This document shows, in pieces, positions 1 through 11,228 of a DNA stretch of 64,000 nucleotides. Below the pieces are notes generated by a model. That model worked only from the letters and a program-made list of their open reading frames with translations, searched no databases and had not been told where the DNA came from. The stretch covers positions 65,658,108 through 65,722,107 of the forward strand of contig CM037782.1 of the NCBI GenBank assembly GCA_021229015.1. Direction: 5' to 3'. Both the position numbers and the translations under genes were made by a program. Each line of letters begins with the position of its first letter. Within the stretch, counting starts at the first letter, position 1. The DNA comes from Solen grandis (lineage: Eukaryota > Mollusca > Bivalvia > Adapedonta > Solenidae).

Positions 1-1425
1 AATAGTATTTGACTATAAGTTGTTTTAAAAAATGTAGGTAGTAAAAAGTGTGTGTGTAATGGGGGGGGGGGGAGACTGGCATAAAAAAATAATAAGTGCT
101 TTTTGGCCCCCCCCCCCCCAAAAAAAAAAAACAACAACAAAAAAAAAACAACAACAGTGACTTGTGTACACTGTCAATTAGTGAATGCTTTGAATAGTCA
201 TCAGTTTTAGACTCAACATTGTAAAAGACAGTTTTGTTTAAATCTGAGGAAAAAATCACTTTAAACATATTTTGTCAAATATGTTGAAGGGAATACCGGG
301 TATATGCTGTATTAGGTTCGAACTTGGTAATCTTGACTGTCTAATTGTCGATCTGGTTGCAGCCTTCACACACAGAATTCCCAGATAAAAAAAAATCAGG
401 CGCACGTTTTAGGGTCGGGCGGTTGCAGAAGGTTTGGGCCCCTTCTGCGTGTCGATTTTTGGTACATTTTTTTTTTCTAAATGTTAAATCAGTGACAAAA
501 CAACCAATATTCAGTAATAAAAGATGTAGATATTTAATATAAAATCTTTAATATCCGTTTTATATCACACATGAATTGTGTTTTCTTTGCATTAGTATTT
601 CGTATTCATCGACTTATCAGTAACATTGCTCAATGACTGATTACCTGGATTTGATTTGAATTAGTGATCATGCATTATCTACATATACATTGTCCCAAAA
701 TACGGCAGATTCAAATTCTTTCATTTCATATTCATGATTTTATAAATTCAAAATACACCAGGGTCTCTATATTAAGAGACCATGAATACACATACATGTA
801 GATTATTATATTCGTAAATATTAAAAAAGTGAACATAATGATGTATTGGCCTTGTATTTATTCCTTTCAGGAAAATATTAAGAGGAGTTAGTTTCATAAA
901 AATAATACTTAAAAAGTTATGTAAAAATAGTAAAGCTGCTGACATTTAGAAACACAACCCATTTAATTTGCATGGCTAGCGATAGGTATGCATCTACTCT
1001 GCAGTTTACTACAGCAAAAAATAAATAAAATAAATAAAAATCCTTTTAAATAGTTTATAGTTGTAACTGATACAAACTTTTGGTAATTGTCTATTTTTCC
1101 CAATTGTTAGATCGATCGGCAGACGACTTTAAAATTTCTCTCAATCAGTGAACGTGTCCGCAGTACCCTAAACACATGCTTATCACACAGTCATGGACGA
1201 CTGCCGATTCGGATTACCTACACATTAACAGCAGGGGGCCATAAGACAATAGGAGTCTGGCTGGTCAGGTGGTTATGCGGGTGGTTCAGTACGGGGGCCC
1301 ACGATGGGGATTTCCTCTAGACAACACTACTATGATGTAATCAAGGGATTTTATAGCCTTGAAAAATGTATGACCAGGGCAACTGGGGGCTCCAAGGCCC
1401 CCTCGTGCCCTGCTGGATCCGGGCC
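1..1425. other. Non-coding AT-rich DNA with homopolymer tracts
   Basis: No gene is supported here. A G12 run near 61-72 is followed by a C13 run near 107-119 and an A-rich stretch, so the two tracts could pair with each other. The only longer reading frame (345-542) has no recognisable domain. The last 200 bases before the RT fragment are less AT-rich but match nothing I recognise. Confidence 0.6.
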
Positions 1426-1429
1426 TGGT

Positions 1430-2005
1430 TCTATTTGTAAATCAATACTTAGACATAGATATTTAGCTTTTTTCAATAGATAAAACATAGCTTTAGTTGC
1501 CTGCTTAGCAATATATTCTTTAGCTTTAGAAAAACTTCCAGTTTTACTGAAAAAGACGCCAAGATATTTGTATTCATTTACAATTTCTAATTCATCATAA
1601 TTTTGGTTTCTTATTCTACTTTTTGAAAATATTAAAACTAGTTTTTGATGTATTAACTGTAAGTTTCCATGTTTTACAATATTTTTCATACACATACAAT
1701 GCATTTTGTAAGTCTTTTTCCGATTCAGATAAAATAACAGTGTCGTCTGCATAAAGTAATACAAACAATTTTAAGTAATCTACAAGACCTGAACCACAAG
1801 GATGTTTACAAAGGGTTGACCCTTGAATTATAGTTATTATTTTCAAAATAATTATGCAAATCATTTCCAAAAAAAAATGAAAACAGCAATGGTGATAGGC
1901 TTTAACCCGGTCTTAGTCCGATAGAACACTTAAAATATTTTGAATTTATACCGTTTACGTACGCAGCTTTTGGCTTTTTCATAAATATTTTTAAAAACAT
2001 CAAAA
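1430..2005 (-). pseudogene. LINE reverse-transcriptase fragment, frameshifted
   Basis: Reading the minus strand, the fragment shows the pre-catalytic motif GLRPG followed by SPLLFSFF (about 1870-1925), then YADDTVIL, the catalytic YADD box of non-LTR reverse transcriptases (about 1730-1760), then the thumb-type stretch YKYLGVFFSKTG (about 1545-1590). These lie in three frames with at least one stop just after GLRPG, so at least two frameshifts separate them. The fragment ends near 1430, where the frame runs into unrelated sequence. It lacks the RT fingers and the endonuclease. It is a dead, truncated non-LTR retrotransposon copy of the same general kind as the LINEs at 4-14 kb, in the opposite orientation. 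Confidence 0.85.
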
Positions 2006-2499
2006 AAAAAAAAAAACGTTTTTTTTTTTTTATACTTTTTGAGTTTAAACCACAACATACTTCTATTACGGATAGTGAGGCAAGAAATGAAACAGATTCT
2101 TGGTATTAATGAAACTTCCTAACTTGCAGAGATATAACTACCTAAAAAATATCAGAATTTTCTCGGGAAAATGTTAAATTAAGGCTTCTTTCCTTTCCAG
2201 TTGTCTGAACGGAGCCGTGACAAATAAATGTAACGAATCCTCTCCGATACGCAATGGCAAAAACAACAACAAAAAACAAACATAAACCATGATTTAAACG
2301 AAACAGACACGTGTATCGCATAGAGGGTTGTGTAAGCTTTCCATTGATACCATACACGTTTAAATCCGTTCAGTCTAGCGTTGACAATAGCTTACTCGAG
2401 TACACTAAAGTTGACATGGTTGGGAAAAGGTCTATTTTCACTGAATAAATTCGGACCTATATCAAGAACCGTTGTATTCTTGGTATACAGGCGAAAGAC

Positions 2500-3130
2500 A
2501 TATTTAATGGAATATGTCGCGTTTATGGGAACAACGAACTTTCTTTTTCACCTGTCACACGGTGGTGTAAGAAATTTAAACGTGGTGTAGATTCAGTAAA
2601 AGACTCGCCTCATGCCCGCCTTCTGAAAACTGCAACTTCGCCAAAAATATTTGAAAAAGTAAAGGAATTGATTGCTACCAGTGCAAGAATTACAACTAAG
2701 GATATAGCTCAATGCGCTGACATCTCAGTAGGAGCTCTTCATACATTTCTAAGACGTGGTTTAAAATTGAGAAGGATAAGTGCAAGATGGATTCCCCATC
2801 TTCTTACAGAAGAGCAAAACCTTTCTCAGGTAAGAATCGCCAAACTATTGTTGAAACATTACCCTAAATACAGTACAACAATCGATCTTTCGCACTGGCG
2901 ATGAGACGTGGGTTCACTTTTATGAGCCCAAGCGAAAGATACAGAACAAAATACGGGCATCCAAAGGAAGCCAAAGACCTGGCATAGCAGAACGCACAAT
3001 GAGCGTCAAAAAGGTAATGTATATAATTTTCTTTACAAATCAAGGTCCTGCTATTGAAATTGACGTACCAAAGAGTAAATCTTCGATGTCTTTTACAAAG
3101 GCTCAAGTTCAGCAAACAGGGGTAACATTG
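2500..3130 (+). pseudogene. mariner-type transposase, broken
   Basis: Two frames together read as a mariner transposase. From about 2521 the protein shows RWCKKFKRGVDSVKDSPHA, the N-terminal DNA-binding region, and continues through 2668-2880 with the helix-turn-helix stretch and the linker-like ISARWIPHLLTEEQ. A frameshift near 2880-2890 leads into TGDETWVHFYEPKRK (about 2892-2940), which carries the first catalytic Asp of the DDD/D triad, followed by VMYIIFFTNQGPAIEI (about 3015-3065). The frame closes near 3130 and the second and third catalytic Asp are not found. Mariner transposases are normally about 340-350 aa; roughly 200 aa remain. Terminal inverted repeats were not identified. It is an inactive DNA-transposon remnant. 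Confidence 0.85.
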
Positions 3131-3540
3131 TAAAATATAAACTTATTCAATTTCAGACAAGTGGATATTGGCGACCATATATCTCATGCCTGGGAATTAA
3201 TGAATACAAGATTAGAAAGTTATATTTGTGTGTTTCCTGATATTTTTGTATGTTTCGGTAGATAAATGCATATTCTATTGATTCCGTAAGTAGAATTGAG
3301 AATGATTTTTAAAAAAAAAGATACAATAGCAAGTCCCTATGGATAGTTCAAAGAAGAGTAGCGGGATTTGTGAAAAACTTCTCATTATAACCGTTTAGTC
3401 ATAAATCATAAAGAAGTTAATACACTTCGTGTCTCACCGACTGAAATCCATAACAGTAAACCTTGCTTTAAGACCACCTCGAAATTAAGATGAACTCGCT
3501 ATTAAGACCTCTCATTTGTGGAACCAAAGAGTTTTAAGCA
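3131..3540. other. Non-coding spacer
   Basis: AT-rich sequence with no recognisable gene. Part of it may belong to the mariner 3' end, but no inverted terminus was seen. Confidence 0.5.
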
Positions 3541-3544
3541 TAAA

Positions 3545-3606
3545 TTCAAAGGTCCCATGTCACAAATTCAATGGTCCCATGTCACAAATTCAATGGTCCC
3601 ATGTCC
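3545..3606. repeat. 22-bp tandem repeat, about 3 copies
   Basis: The unit AAATTCAATGGTCCCATGTC, plus two bases, is repeated three times with one or two substitutions. It is a small minisatellite with no coding potential. Confidence 0.8.
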
Positions 3607-3905
3607 CTCAATTTAAGACCATCAAATATCGGACAGAGAGCATTACGCAGACGAATCGAATGCTGTTGTAAATGTAATTCTATACCTTGGTAATATATAA
3701 AACCCTATCTTATACAATATAGTAACGTTCTGTATGTTTACTTTTAACAAAACTGTACAAACTGCATGTAAGCTTAGACTGTAAATGAGAATTGCCTCGC
3801 TCGCATTATTTTGTTACAAGCCAAGTGAAATTTTATTTCCATAGATACACATATCTAAATCTACAACTGTATGCGCAGTTTGAATAATGGCATGGTTTAT
3901 AAAAA
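3607..3905. other. Non-coding spacer
   Basis: No gene or repeat family was recognised in this stretch. Confidence 0.5.
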
Positions 3906-3907
3906 AA

Positions 3908-4115
3908 AAGCAGGATCATTCGGATTTTTCATGTGAGGAAGCCTTCCAGCTGGCTTGCGGTAGGTCGGTGGTTCTACCCGGGTACCTCTGTGTACTCGGG
4001 GTCTTCCTCCACCTGTAATTAGCTGGACGTCGCTATATAATTGAAATACTATCGCAGCGACGGTAACCCCCAATACAATAACAACAACAACAACAACTAT
4101 ATAGGAGCTCTCTTT
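3908..4115 (+). mobile_element. SINE (family B), 5'-truncated, plus strand
   Basis: Matches, in plus orientation, the body of the elements found in minus orientation at 43.94-44.16 kb and 50.69-50.90 kb: the shared segments run TTCATGTGAGGAAGCC, CAGCTGGCTTGCGGTAGGTC, TTCTACCCGGGT and CTTCCTCCACCTGTAATTAG in the same order. The tRNA-like head (the B box GGGTTCGAATCTC seen in the 44-kb copy) is missing. It ends in an AACAAC microsatellite. It lies immediately upstream of the truncated 5' end of the outer LINE. Confidence 0.75.
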
Positions 4116-4368
4116 GAAATTATACATGGCGCCATATATGGGACCCACAAAGGCATAAAAATACAGGCATTCCAAGATACAGCCTATATGGGCCCTACAT
4201 ATCCCTGCATCCCTGCTAGCTAAGATGCGTCCCGTGTCATACTTGTAGGTCATATTTCCAATATGATATAACAGTTGGTATATGATGATTTTTTCCCCGT
4301 TACCCCCCCCCCCCCCCCACCCCCCGCCCCGTTGAATACACTGTGACATTACCTCCCCGTTTAATACA
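4116..4368. other. Spacer with poly-C tract
   Basis: Unassigned sequence with an interrupted C-rich tract at about 4302-4330. Nothing coding was recognised. Confidence 0.5.
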
Positions 4369-4369
4369 C

Positions 4370-5536
4370 TGTGAAGATCCATACATCTCACGAGATACTT
4401 TAAATATCGAAGGATACCAATGGATAGGGAATAACCGAAAGGAAATTCATAAACGGACCCCAAAGGGAAGTGGAGGCGTTGGAATTTTTATTAAAAATGA
4501 TTTGTACAGCTATTTTAAAATTGAGAAACTAAATGACGAAAAGGAGGGAATTTTGTGGTTAGGTTTAAAGAGTCACAAGACTGGTGAACACTTGAAAATA
4601 TGCGTTTGTTATTTACCACCAGCAAATTCAACAAGATGCGTAAATGTTAGTGAATACCTGGACACTTTACTCAGTCAAATATATGAGTATCAAGATGGAT
4701 CACTTATAACTATTGTCGGAGATTTTAATATCAGAATTGGAAACAACGATGATTTTATCGCAGGAATCGATATTTTACCTGAAAGAAATGTCATAGACTA
4801 TAAAACAAATACAAACTATGATATATTTCTCGATTTTCTTATCAGTGCCAATTTATGTGTACTAAATGGCAGAAATTACATCAACAATGATTATACAAGT
4901 GTATCCACTAAGGGTTGCGCAGTGGTAGATTATTGTATAGTCCCCCATGAACAACTACAAAAATACAGCCACTTTCAAGTTACACGTGCACTTGACGTCA
5001 TGAATGCTGCCTTACCTGTACATAGTATTAACGATCACGTGATCCCCGATCACTCGATCCTACGCTGGACTATTGTAAAATGTGAGGGAGAGAAAGACAC
5101 GCCCCCTTCATCAATTAAGTATAATAGAAAATTTATCCCTCAAGTGTTTATGAATAACATGGAAATAATTATGAGTTTAGACGCTAAGATTAAGTCAATA
5201 GAGGAAAATCAGCAGTCACAAGAAGGGATTGATTCCTCCTATAAAACGTTTATACTAGCTATAAAGGAAGAAATGGACAAACACTTAAATCCAAAATTTA
5301 TTATGCATAAAAATAATAGGAAGAATAAAAAGGCGAGAAAACCCTGGTGGACTGAGCATTTATCGAACCTGTGGTCAGAAATGTGTTTAAATGAAAGGAA
5401 ATGGTTAAAATGTACAGAAAAAGCGCTGAAGTCAAACTTAAAGCTAGAATTCATTCAAAGTAGGAAACTATTTGATAAGGAAGTACAAAAGCGCAAAAGA
5501 CAATTTTGGCACGAGACACAAGTAAGACTTCTTAAT
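4370..5536 (+). pseudogene. Outer LINE: endonuclease domain of ORF2, 5'-truncated
   Basis: An open frame (ATG-like start at 4343, though the true element is truncated so no start is meaningful) encodes most of an endonuclease/exonuclease/phosphatase domain of the apurinic type used by non-LTR retrotransposons to nick target DNA. Visible landmarks are GGVGIFIKN, VCYLPP, the catalytic GDFNIRIG (about 4714-4740), VVDYCIVP and the terminal DHSILRW (about 5047-5070). The N-terminal WN and ET motifs are missing. After the domain comes a basic linker ending QFWHETQVRLLN. At 5536 the LINE is interrupted by another element and its frame resumes at 10865. A few substitutions but no stop is seen in this part. 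Confidence 0.9.
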
Positions 5537-5689
5537 CCTAAGGAAGGTCAAGGTCACTATGCAGTAAAGACGTGTGTGTTTGTTGAGACAGAAAACAATC
5601 TAAAAGCATTTAGATTAGATAGTATTTTTACAGTAATTGTGGTATAGGATTAAGATTGGAGATTTTTGTGAGGATTGTGATATGTTTTG

Positions 5690-6755
5690 ATGGAGACTAA
5701 AAAGAAAAAGAAGAGGAATAAGAGGAAAAAGAGTCAGGACAGTCAGTACAGTGAGAACAATGGACCCTCGGAGAAGCGGGAAAAATGTGATCCGGGATTG
5801 AAAGAAGTAAGCCAAATACTGAATGAGGCGAACTCTGTGTTATATGAGACTGGTGAAGAGACGGATAATGAGACGGATGATGAATTTCACGAGTGTAGTG
5901 CAGACAGGATTGAGATAGATCAGAGTTTGGTAAATGTAAACATTGTGAATCATACCCCACCCAGTGTTACCCCTCCCAGTTCGACTCCCAGGATAGACAA
6001 GAAAATGGCAGCGGAGTTCGTTGATACGAAATCAAAAACCGTGAGTAACGAGGATATTATGACCTGTTTGATGGACATAAATAAAAAACTGAATGTGATG
6101 GACGAACGTCTTGATATGCTGGATGTCCTAAAAGAAAGGGTTGAAAATTTCGAAAGTGAAATCAAAAGGGTGTGGACATATGTGTATGACTCAAATAAGA
6201 AGAGTGATGAGAGGATTAAAAAGATAGAGGAGTCAGTCGATAGCTCAGATTTTGCCATTGGTTTTAAACGAGAAGGTAGCTACCATGGAAAAAGAAGCCA
6301 GTGAGCTAAAAAATGAACTCGTATATTTACAGTCGCAATCAATGCGCAACAACCTTGTGTTTGTAAACATCCCTGAGGCCCCGACGGAGGTACCTGAGGA
6401 AACAGAGAAAAAGTTAAGGTCATTCCTGACGAACAAGATGAGGATCGCACAGCAACTGGTAGACGATATGAAATTTGAGAGAGTCCACAGGATGGGACAG
6501 AAGAGGGATCGTGGTGCCAGAAACATTGTGGCTAAGTTTACCTTGTTCAAGGAACGCGAATTGGTTCGCAAACAGTGGAAAACTCTAAAGGGATCAGAAT
6601 TTTATGTGTTTGAACAGTTTCCGAAGGAAGTAAGTGAGAGGAGAAAGAAACTGTTACCTAGGCTGAAGCAGGAACAGAGAGACGGCAACAGAGCTTGGTT
6701 GGCGTATGATACGCTATACGTGAACGGTCGACCTGTGAGAGATGTGGATGCGTAG
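5690..6755 (+). pseudogene. L1-type ORF1 protein, one frameshift
   Basis: ORF1 proteins of L1-like LINEs are RNA-binding chaperones that trimerise through a coiled coil. Here the ATG at 5690 opens a very basic N-terminus (runs of K and R), followed by an acidic stretch with a proline/serine patch (PPSVTPPSSTP), then a heptad-rich coiled coil (about residues 120-215). The frame shifts near 6265 and continues in the next frame with KEASELKNELVYLQ, MRNNLVFVNIPE (the start of an RRM-like fold), FERVHRMG, and the C-terminal domain FPKEVSERRKKLLPRL ending YVNGRPVRDVDA. That order (coiled coil, RRM-like, CTD) is the Transposase_22/L1 ORF1 layout. Combined length is about 355 aa, normal for the family. 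The stop lies about 10 bp before the ORF2 frame begins. Confidence 0.85.
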
Positions 6756-6764
6756 GATTACGCA

Positions 6765-9700
6765 GGGGGTGAGCTTAAAGTTCTGTCTTGGAACATTAAT
6801 GGTCTTACCAATGACAAAATGCATTCTGAAGATTTTGTAAAATTGTTAACAGAAAATGATATTTTATTTTTGTATGAAACCTGGACAGATTCTGATTCTG
6901 ATGTTGAATTATTAGGCTATAAATCATACCATTTTTATCGAAAATTTAAAAATAGAAATGCAAAAAGATGTAGCGGGGGTGTGGTTATATATTTTAAGGA
7001 AAATTTATTGCCCGGGATTGAAATTGTTAAATCACACCATGATTCCGTTTTCTGGATTAAGTTAAATAGGGATTTTTTCGATTTTAATGATGATATTTAT
7101 ATTTGCAGTGCATATATATGGTGTGAGAACTCGCCAGCTTACAATATTGTACCTGTAGACTTTTTTTGATATTATTGAAAATGATATTCATTATTTTGAA
7201 GATTTAGGCTCTATCTTTATTGTAGGAGATATGAACAGTAGAGTAGGGGTTAAAAAGGATTTTATTGTATGTGATGTTAATAATTGTAACGTTGATGATA
7301 TAAATTATGTACCTGATAGAAATTTGGGCCGCGCCTCATTAGATAAGGTGTGCAATGGATACGGTATAAAACTGTTAGATCTTTGTAAGTCCACGGGTTT
7401 CAGGATAATTAATGGTAGGTTACATAACGATACAGCTGGTATGTTTACGTTTGCCAATGCTAGTGGAGCGTCTGTCATCGATTATTTATTGTCGACTGAA
7501 AATGATTTCTCATGTTTATGTGATTTTAAAGTTGGATCTTTCAATGAACACAGTGATCACGCTCCATTATTATTCTCATTTTTATGTAACACATTTATAC
7601 CGCCTGTAAAAGACGAGAAATACACTCGGTTTAAATGGGAAGATAATTTAAAAGAATCTTTTAGAATAGGATTGATTCCCGTTTACCACATTTTAATAAC
7701 TTGGTTTCTACCATAGACATGACTAGCAGAGATTCGGTTAATAATGCTCTGAATGATTTTACCAAAACATTGCGTGAAGTAGCAGACCCTTTATTTTCAA
7801 ATTGTTATAGTAAAAACAAGAAAAAATATTTATGAAAAAAGCAGAGTAAAATAAAAGAATTTGAAAAATTAAAAAAGTCGAATCCTAAACAGTTTTGGAA
7901 TTACTTTAAACGTTCATCTAAAAACACAAACAACATTCATTTGGAGGATTTTAGAGACTATTTTTCAAAATTAGGAAATGATGTTTTTCAATGTGAAAAT
8001 GAAGACGCAGAGAATTTTTGTTCTACTCATGATTTTAATGATATTAATTGTTGTTTTGAAGACCTTAATAAAAATATATCCGTAGAAGAGGTTTTAAAAG
8101 CCACACAGTGTCTTAAGCGTAATAAATCTATGGGGGACGACTTTATCATGAATGAATATTTGATAGAAAGTATTGATATTTTAGCTTTACATATATGTGA
8201 CTTGTTTAATGCTATTTTTAATTCGGGTTATTTTCCCGAACAATGGATGAATGGAGTTATCGTTCCGTTACATAAAAAAGGTGATGTTAACAATGTAAAC
8301 AATTACCGGGGTATTACTTTGGTCAGCTGCTTATCAAAACTGTTTACTACTGTATTAAACACGCGGGTGAGTATTTTCTGTGAGAATAATAATATAATAT
8401 CTGATGCTCAGTTTGGGTTTAGAAAAGGTCGTTTCTACAGTCGATGCTTTATTTGTTTTATCAAATGTTGTTCAAAATTACCTAAATAATAATAAAAATT
8501 ATATTGTTGTTATATTGATATGTGTAAATGTTTTGATACTATTTATAGAAATGGATTATGGTTTAAATTATTCAAGCTTGGTGTACAAGGTAAAATGTTG
8601 CGGATTATTAAAGATATGTATCAGAAAATTAAATCTTGTGTTAGAAATTGTAATAATTACTCTGATTACTTTGAATACTCCATAGGCTTGAGACAAGGCG
8701 AGATTATGTCACCGATACTTTTTTCTCTTTTTGTTGAAGATCTTGAACTTTATTTACAGGAAAATGCAGATTCTGGTATTCAAATTCATGATTTAGTGTT
8801 AATTTTGTTATTATTTGCAGATGATATGGTTGTATTTGGAAAAACAGCACAGGAGTTGCAGTCTATTCTCGATCGTTTATACAATTATTGTAATCAATGG
8901 GGGTTAGAAGTTAATACAGAAAAGACAAAAATAATGATTTTTAGAAAAAGGGGTAAGTTAGGAAGACAGGAAGCATGGACATATAATGGTAAACAAATTG
9001 AGATCGTAGATGATTTTAATTATTTGGGAACAGTTATAAGTTATAATGGGAATTTTACATTGCATCAAAAACATTTAGTGGGGAAAGCTTTAAAAGCTTT
9101 AAAATTTCTTAAATTAAATTGTAAAAAATACCAATTAAAACCTAAGTTAGCTTGTCAGCTTTTTTATTCATTTGTTGGGTCTATCTTAAATTATTCATCA
9201 GAAATATGTGGTTTTGAAAAACATAAAGATATTGAAAGGTTACATTTAAAATTTATTAAATATATTTTAAAAGTTAGAAATAGTGTAGCAAATGCTAGTA
9301 GGAATTGGTAAGAATTATCAAATATTGGTTTAAGATTTTAAATACAGACAATATAATTATTAAACAAGTTTATGAGCAATCACTTAGTGATTGTAATATA
9401 GGTTTAGATAACTGGGCTAAAAAGGTAAAAATATTGTTGTGTAATTATGGTTTTGTTGATGTTTGGAATCATCCGGAATTATATGATTTAAAATGTTTTT
9501 TACCTATTTTCAAGCAAAGAGTTATTGATAATTTTATACAAATTTGGCATTCAGAAAAAGAATCGAGTGGTGTACTTGATCTTTATAATAATTCTAAAAG
9601 TATCTTTGAATATGAAGATTATTTAAATATTTTACCACAAAGTCTTAGATTTAGTATTACAAAATTAAGAATTTCAGGTCATAGTTTAAGAATACAAACG

Positions 9701-9910
9701 GGTAGGTATGGGCAAAATAGAATTCCTAGAAATGAAAGATACTGTCAATGCTGCAATACTTTAGATATAGAAGACGAATACCATTTTATTTTAAAATGTT
9801 CGTGTTATGAAAACTTAAGAAAAGGTTTCATAAATAAATATTTCTATAATAAACCTAGTATGTATAAATTTATGTTATTATTAAAACAAAAACAACACTT
9901 ACTAAATTAG
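6765..9910 (+). pseudogene. LINE ORF2: endonuclease plus reverse transcriptase, several frameshifts
   Basis: The polyprotein nicks target DNA and reverse-transcribes the element. Endonuclease: LKVLSWNINGL (about 6775), YETW near 6877, frameshift near 7160, then IVGDMNSRVG (about 7222), VIDYLL and SDHAPLLF (about 7553). Linker: one in-frame stop at 7832, then NPKQFWNYFK (about 7885). RT: NNYRGITLVSCLSKLF (about 8300), AQFGFRKGR, frameshift near 8430, motif A as YIDMCKCFDTI, GLRQGEIMSPILFSLF (about 8690), and the YADD box as FADDMVVFG (about 8815). After another shift near 9305 comes the C-terminal Cys-rich element YCQCCNTLDIEDEYHFILKC (about 9740-9800). All catalytic Asp of the RT are still present, but at least three frameshifts and a stop make it dead. 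Confidence 0.9.
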
Positions 9911-10380
9911 CTTTATATGTGCAGAAAGCAACGGAAATTAGAAATAGTTTACTAAATAATGTGGCCAACTGATATATAGGTATTATTATATTTATTTAAT
10001 ATAAAGTTTGTGGTGTATTTTAGTACAGCCATATATAGCATATTAAATTAGCTTAACATTTCTTATGTCATTGTATAGTGTTTGTATTGGTCTAAATTAA
10101 TTACATTCCAATGCTGTTTTATAATGGATATGCTACCAATATACGACAATTGTGTATATGTGTATATCTTTTTGAATTACGTTTTGCTTAACCCTTTAAA
10201 CTTCCCCTTACGTTTCGTTTCGGTAAGGGAGGTAATCCAGGGTGCATTTATCGGATATACCTTTGAAATTTACTATATTATTACTACTATAATTATTTTT
10301 TTATGTAATATATTTCATATTTTGAAAATTACTATAGTATTACTACTACTATTATATATGTGTGTATATATATATATGTG

Positions 10381-10417
<37 letters not shown>

Positions 10418-10864
10418 AATAATTTGTTGATATGCATTTTATTTAATTCTGTCGTATAATTTCCTTGTTTCTTGACAAGGGAACCTCCATGGTACATACA
10501 ATTTTGCTAACATGCATTTAAGGGAACAATTTTGTTCAGTTCATTATTACTACATATATCTTAAATAACAAGTTAATCTTTGTGATTACGATCGAATGTA
10601 CTTGTAGATTATCACAAATCTGTAATTATAAGCCATAAAAATATTTTTTGAAAAAAAGAAAAAAGGAAGAAAAACAACAACTAAAATATATGCATATTTT
10701 GTGTGTGTGCGTGTGTGTGTGTGGGTGTGTGTGCTTACCTATTATGTGGTTCATCCTCTATGACAAGAAATTGTCTTTATTGTATGTGACCAAATGGATT
10801 ATGTGGTTATTTTATTTATATTGACTATGTACATTGTACACGTCGAAAAATAAAGCTTTGTATC

Positions 10865-11228
10865 CTTAATTCGTGCCAAAGCCCAAATCAAAGTGAATTT
10901 TGGAAATCGATAGGTAAAATCGGTGTAGGAGCAGAGCGAAACAAATCGATACCGATGGAGGTTGTCATGCCTGATGGAACATTAAATATGAATAAAGAGG
11001 TTGTGCTAGATAAATGGGAAAGTGCTTTTAAGAGTTTATTTACATTACAACCAGGCCAAAACAGCAACAATTACACTATAGAATCAAGAAAGTATCCTAA
11101 TGTAGACTACTTAAACAATGGCATCTCGATAATAGAAGTTTCACAAGCTGTTAAATCACTAAACAAAAATAAATCACCTGGGTACGATGAAATTCCGGCC
11201 GAGGTCTTACAATCAGATATAATCTTAA
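10865..11228 (+). pseudogene. Outer LINE, resumed: linker and first RT motif
   Basis: In the same frame as the 4.37-5.54 kb part, the sequence continues NQSEFWKSIGKIGVGAERN, then DKWESAFKSLF and IIEVSQAVKSLNKNKSPGYD, EIPAEVL, which is the typical transition from endonuclease linker to RT fingers. The frame breaks at about 11228, where sequence starting SPKEYWNYL, a second copy of the linker, begins in another frame. Confidence 0.85.

Larger units (their letters stand above)
5537..10864 (+). mobile_element. Inner L1-like LINE, near full length, decayed
   Basis: About 5.3 kb inserted in the outer LINE. Order: 5' leader (5537-5689), ORF1 (5690-6755), ORF2 with endonuclease and RT (6765-9910), and a 0.95-kb AT-rich 3' region with TA and TG microsatellites (about 10380-10415 and 10700-10730), ending just after the polyadenylation signal AATAAA near 10849. 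CTTAAT occurs at both junctions (5531-5536 and 10865-10870) and is the likely target-site duplication. Removing the insert restores one reading frame of the outer LINE, which supports the boundaries. Both ORFs carry frameshifts, so it is not autonomous now. Confidence 0.85.

Noticed and set aside
3897..4463. 188-residue minus-strand frame
   Set aside because: It runs across a SINE, a poly-C tract and part of the outer LINE; its composition is low-complexity.
5239..6571. Minus-strand frames opposite LINE ORF1 and linker
   Set aside because: They are antisense shadows of plus-strand coding sequence.
10082..10459. 125-residue frame rich in I, Y and L
   Set aside because: It is translated from an AT-rich LINE 3' region and a TA microsatellite.
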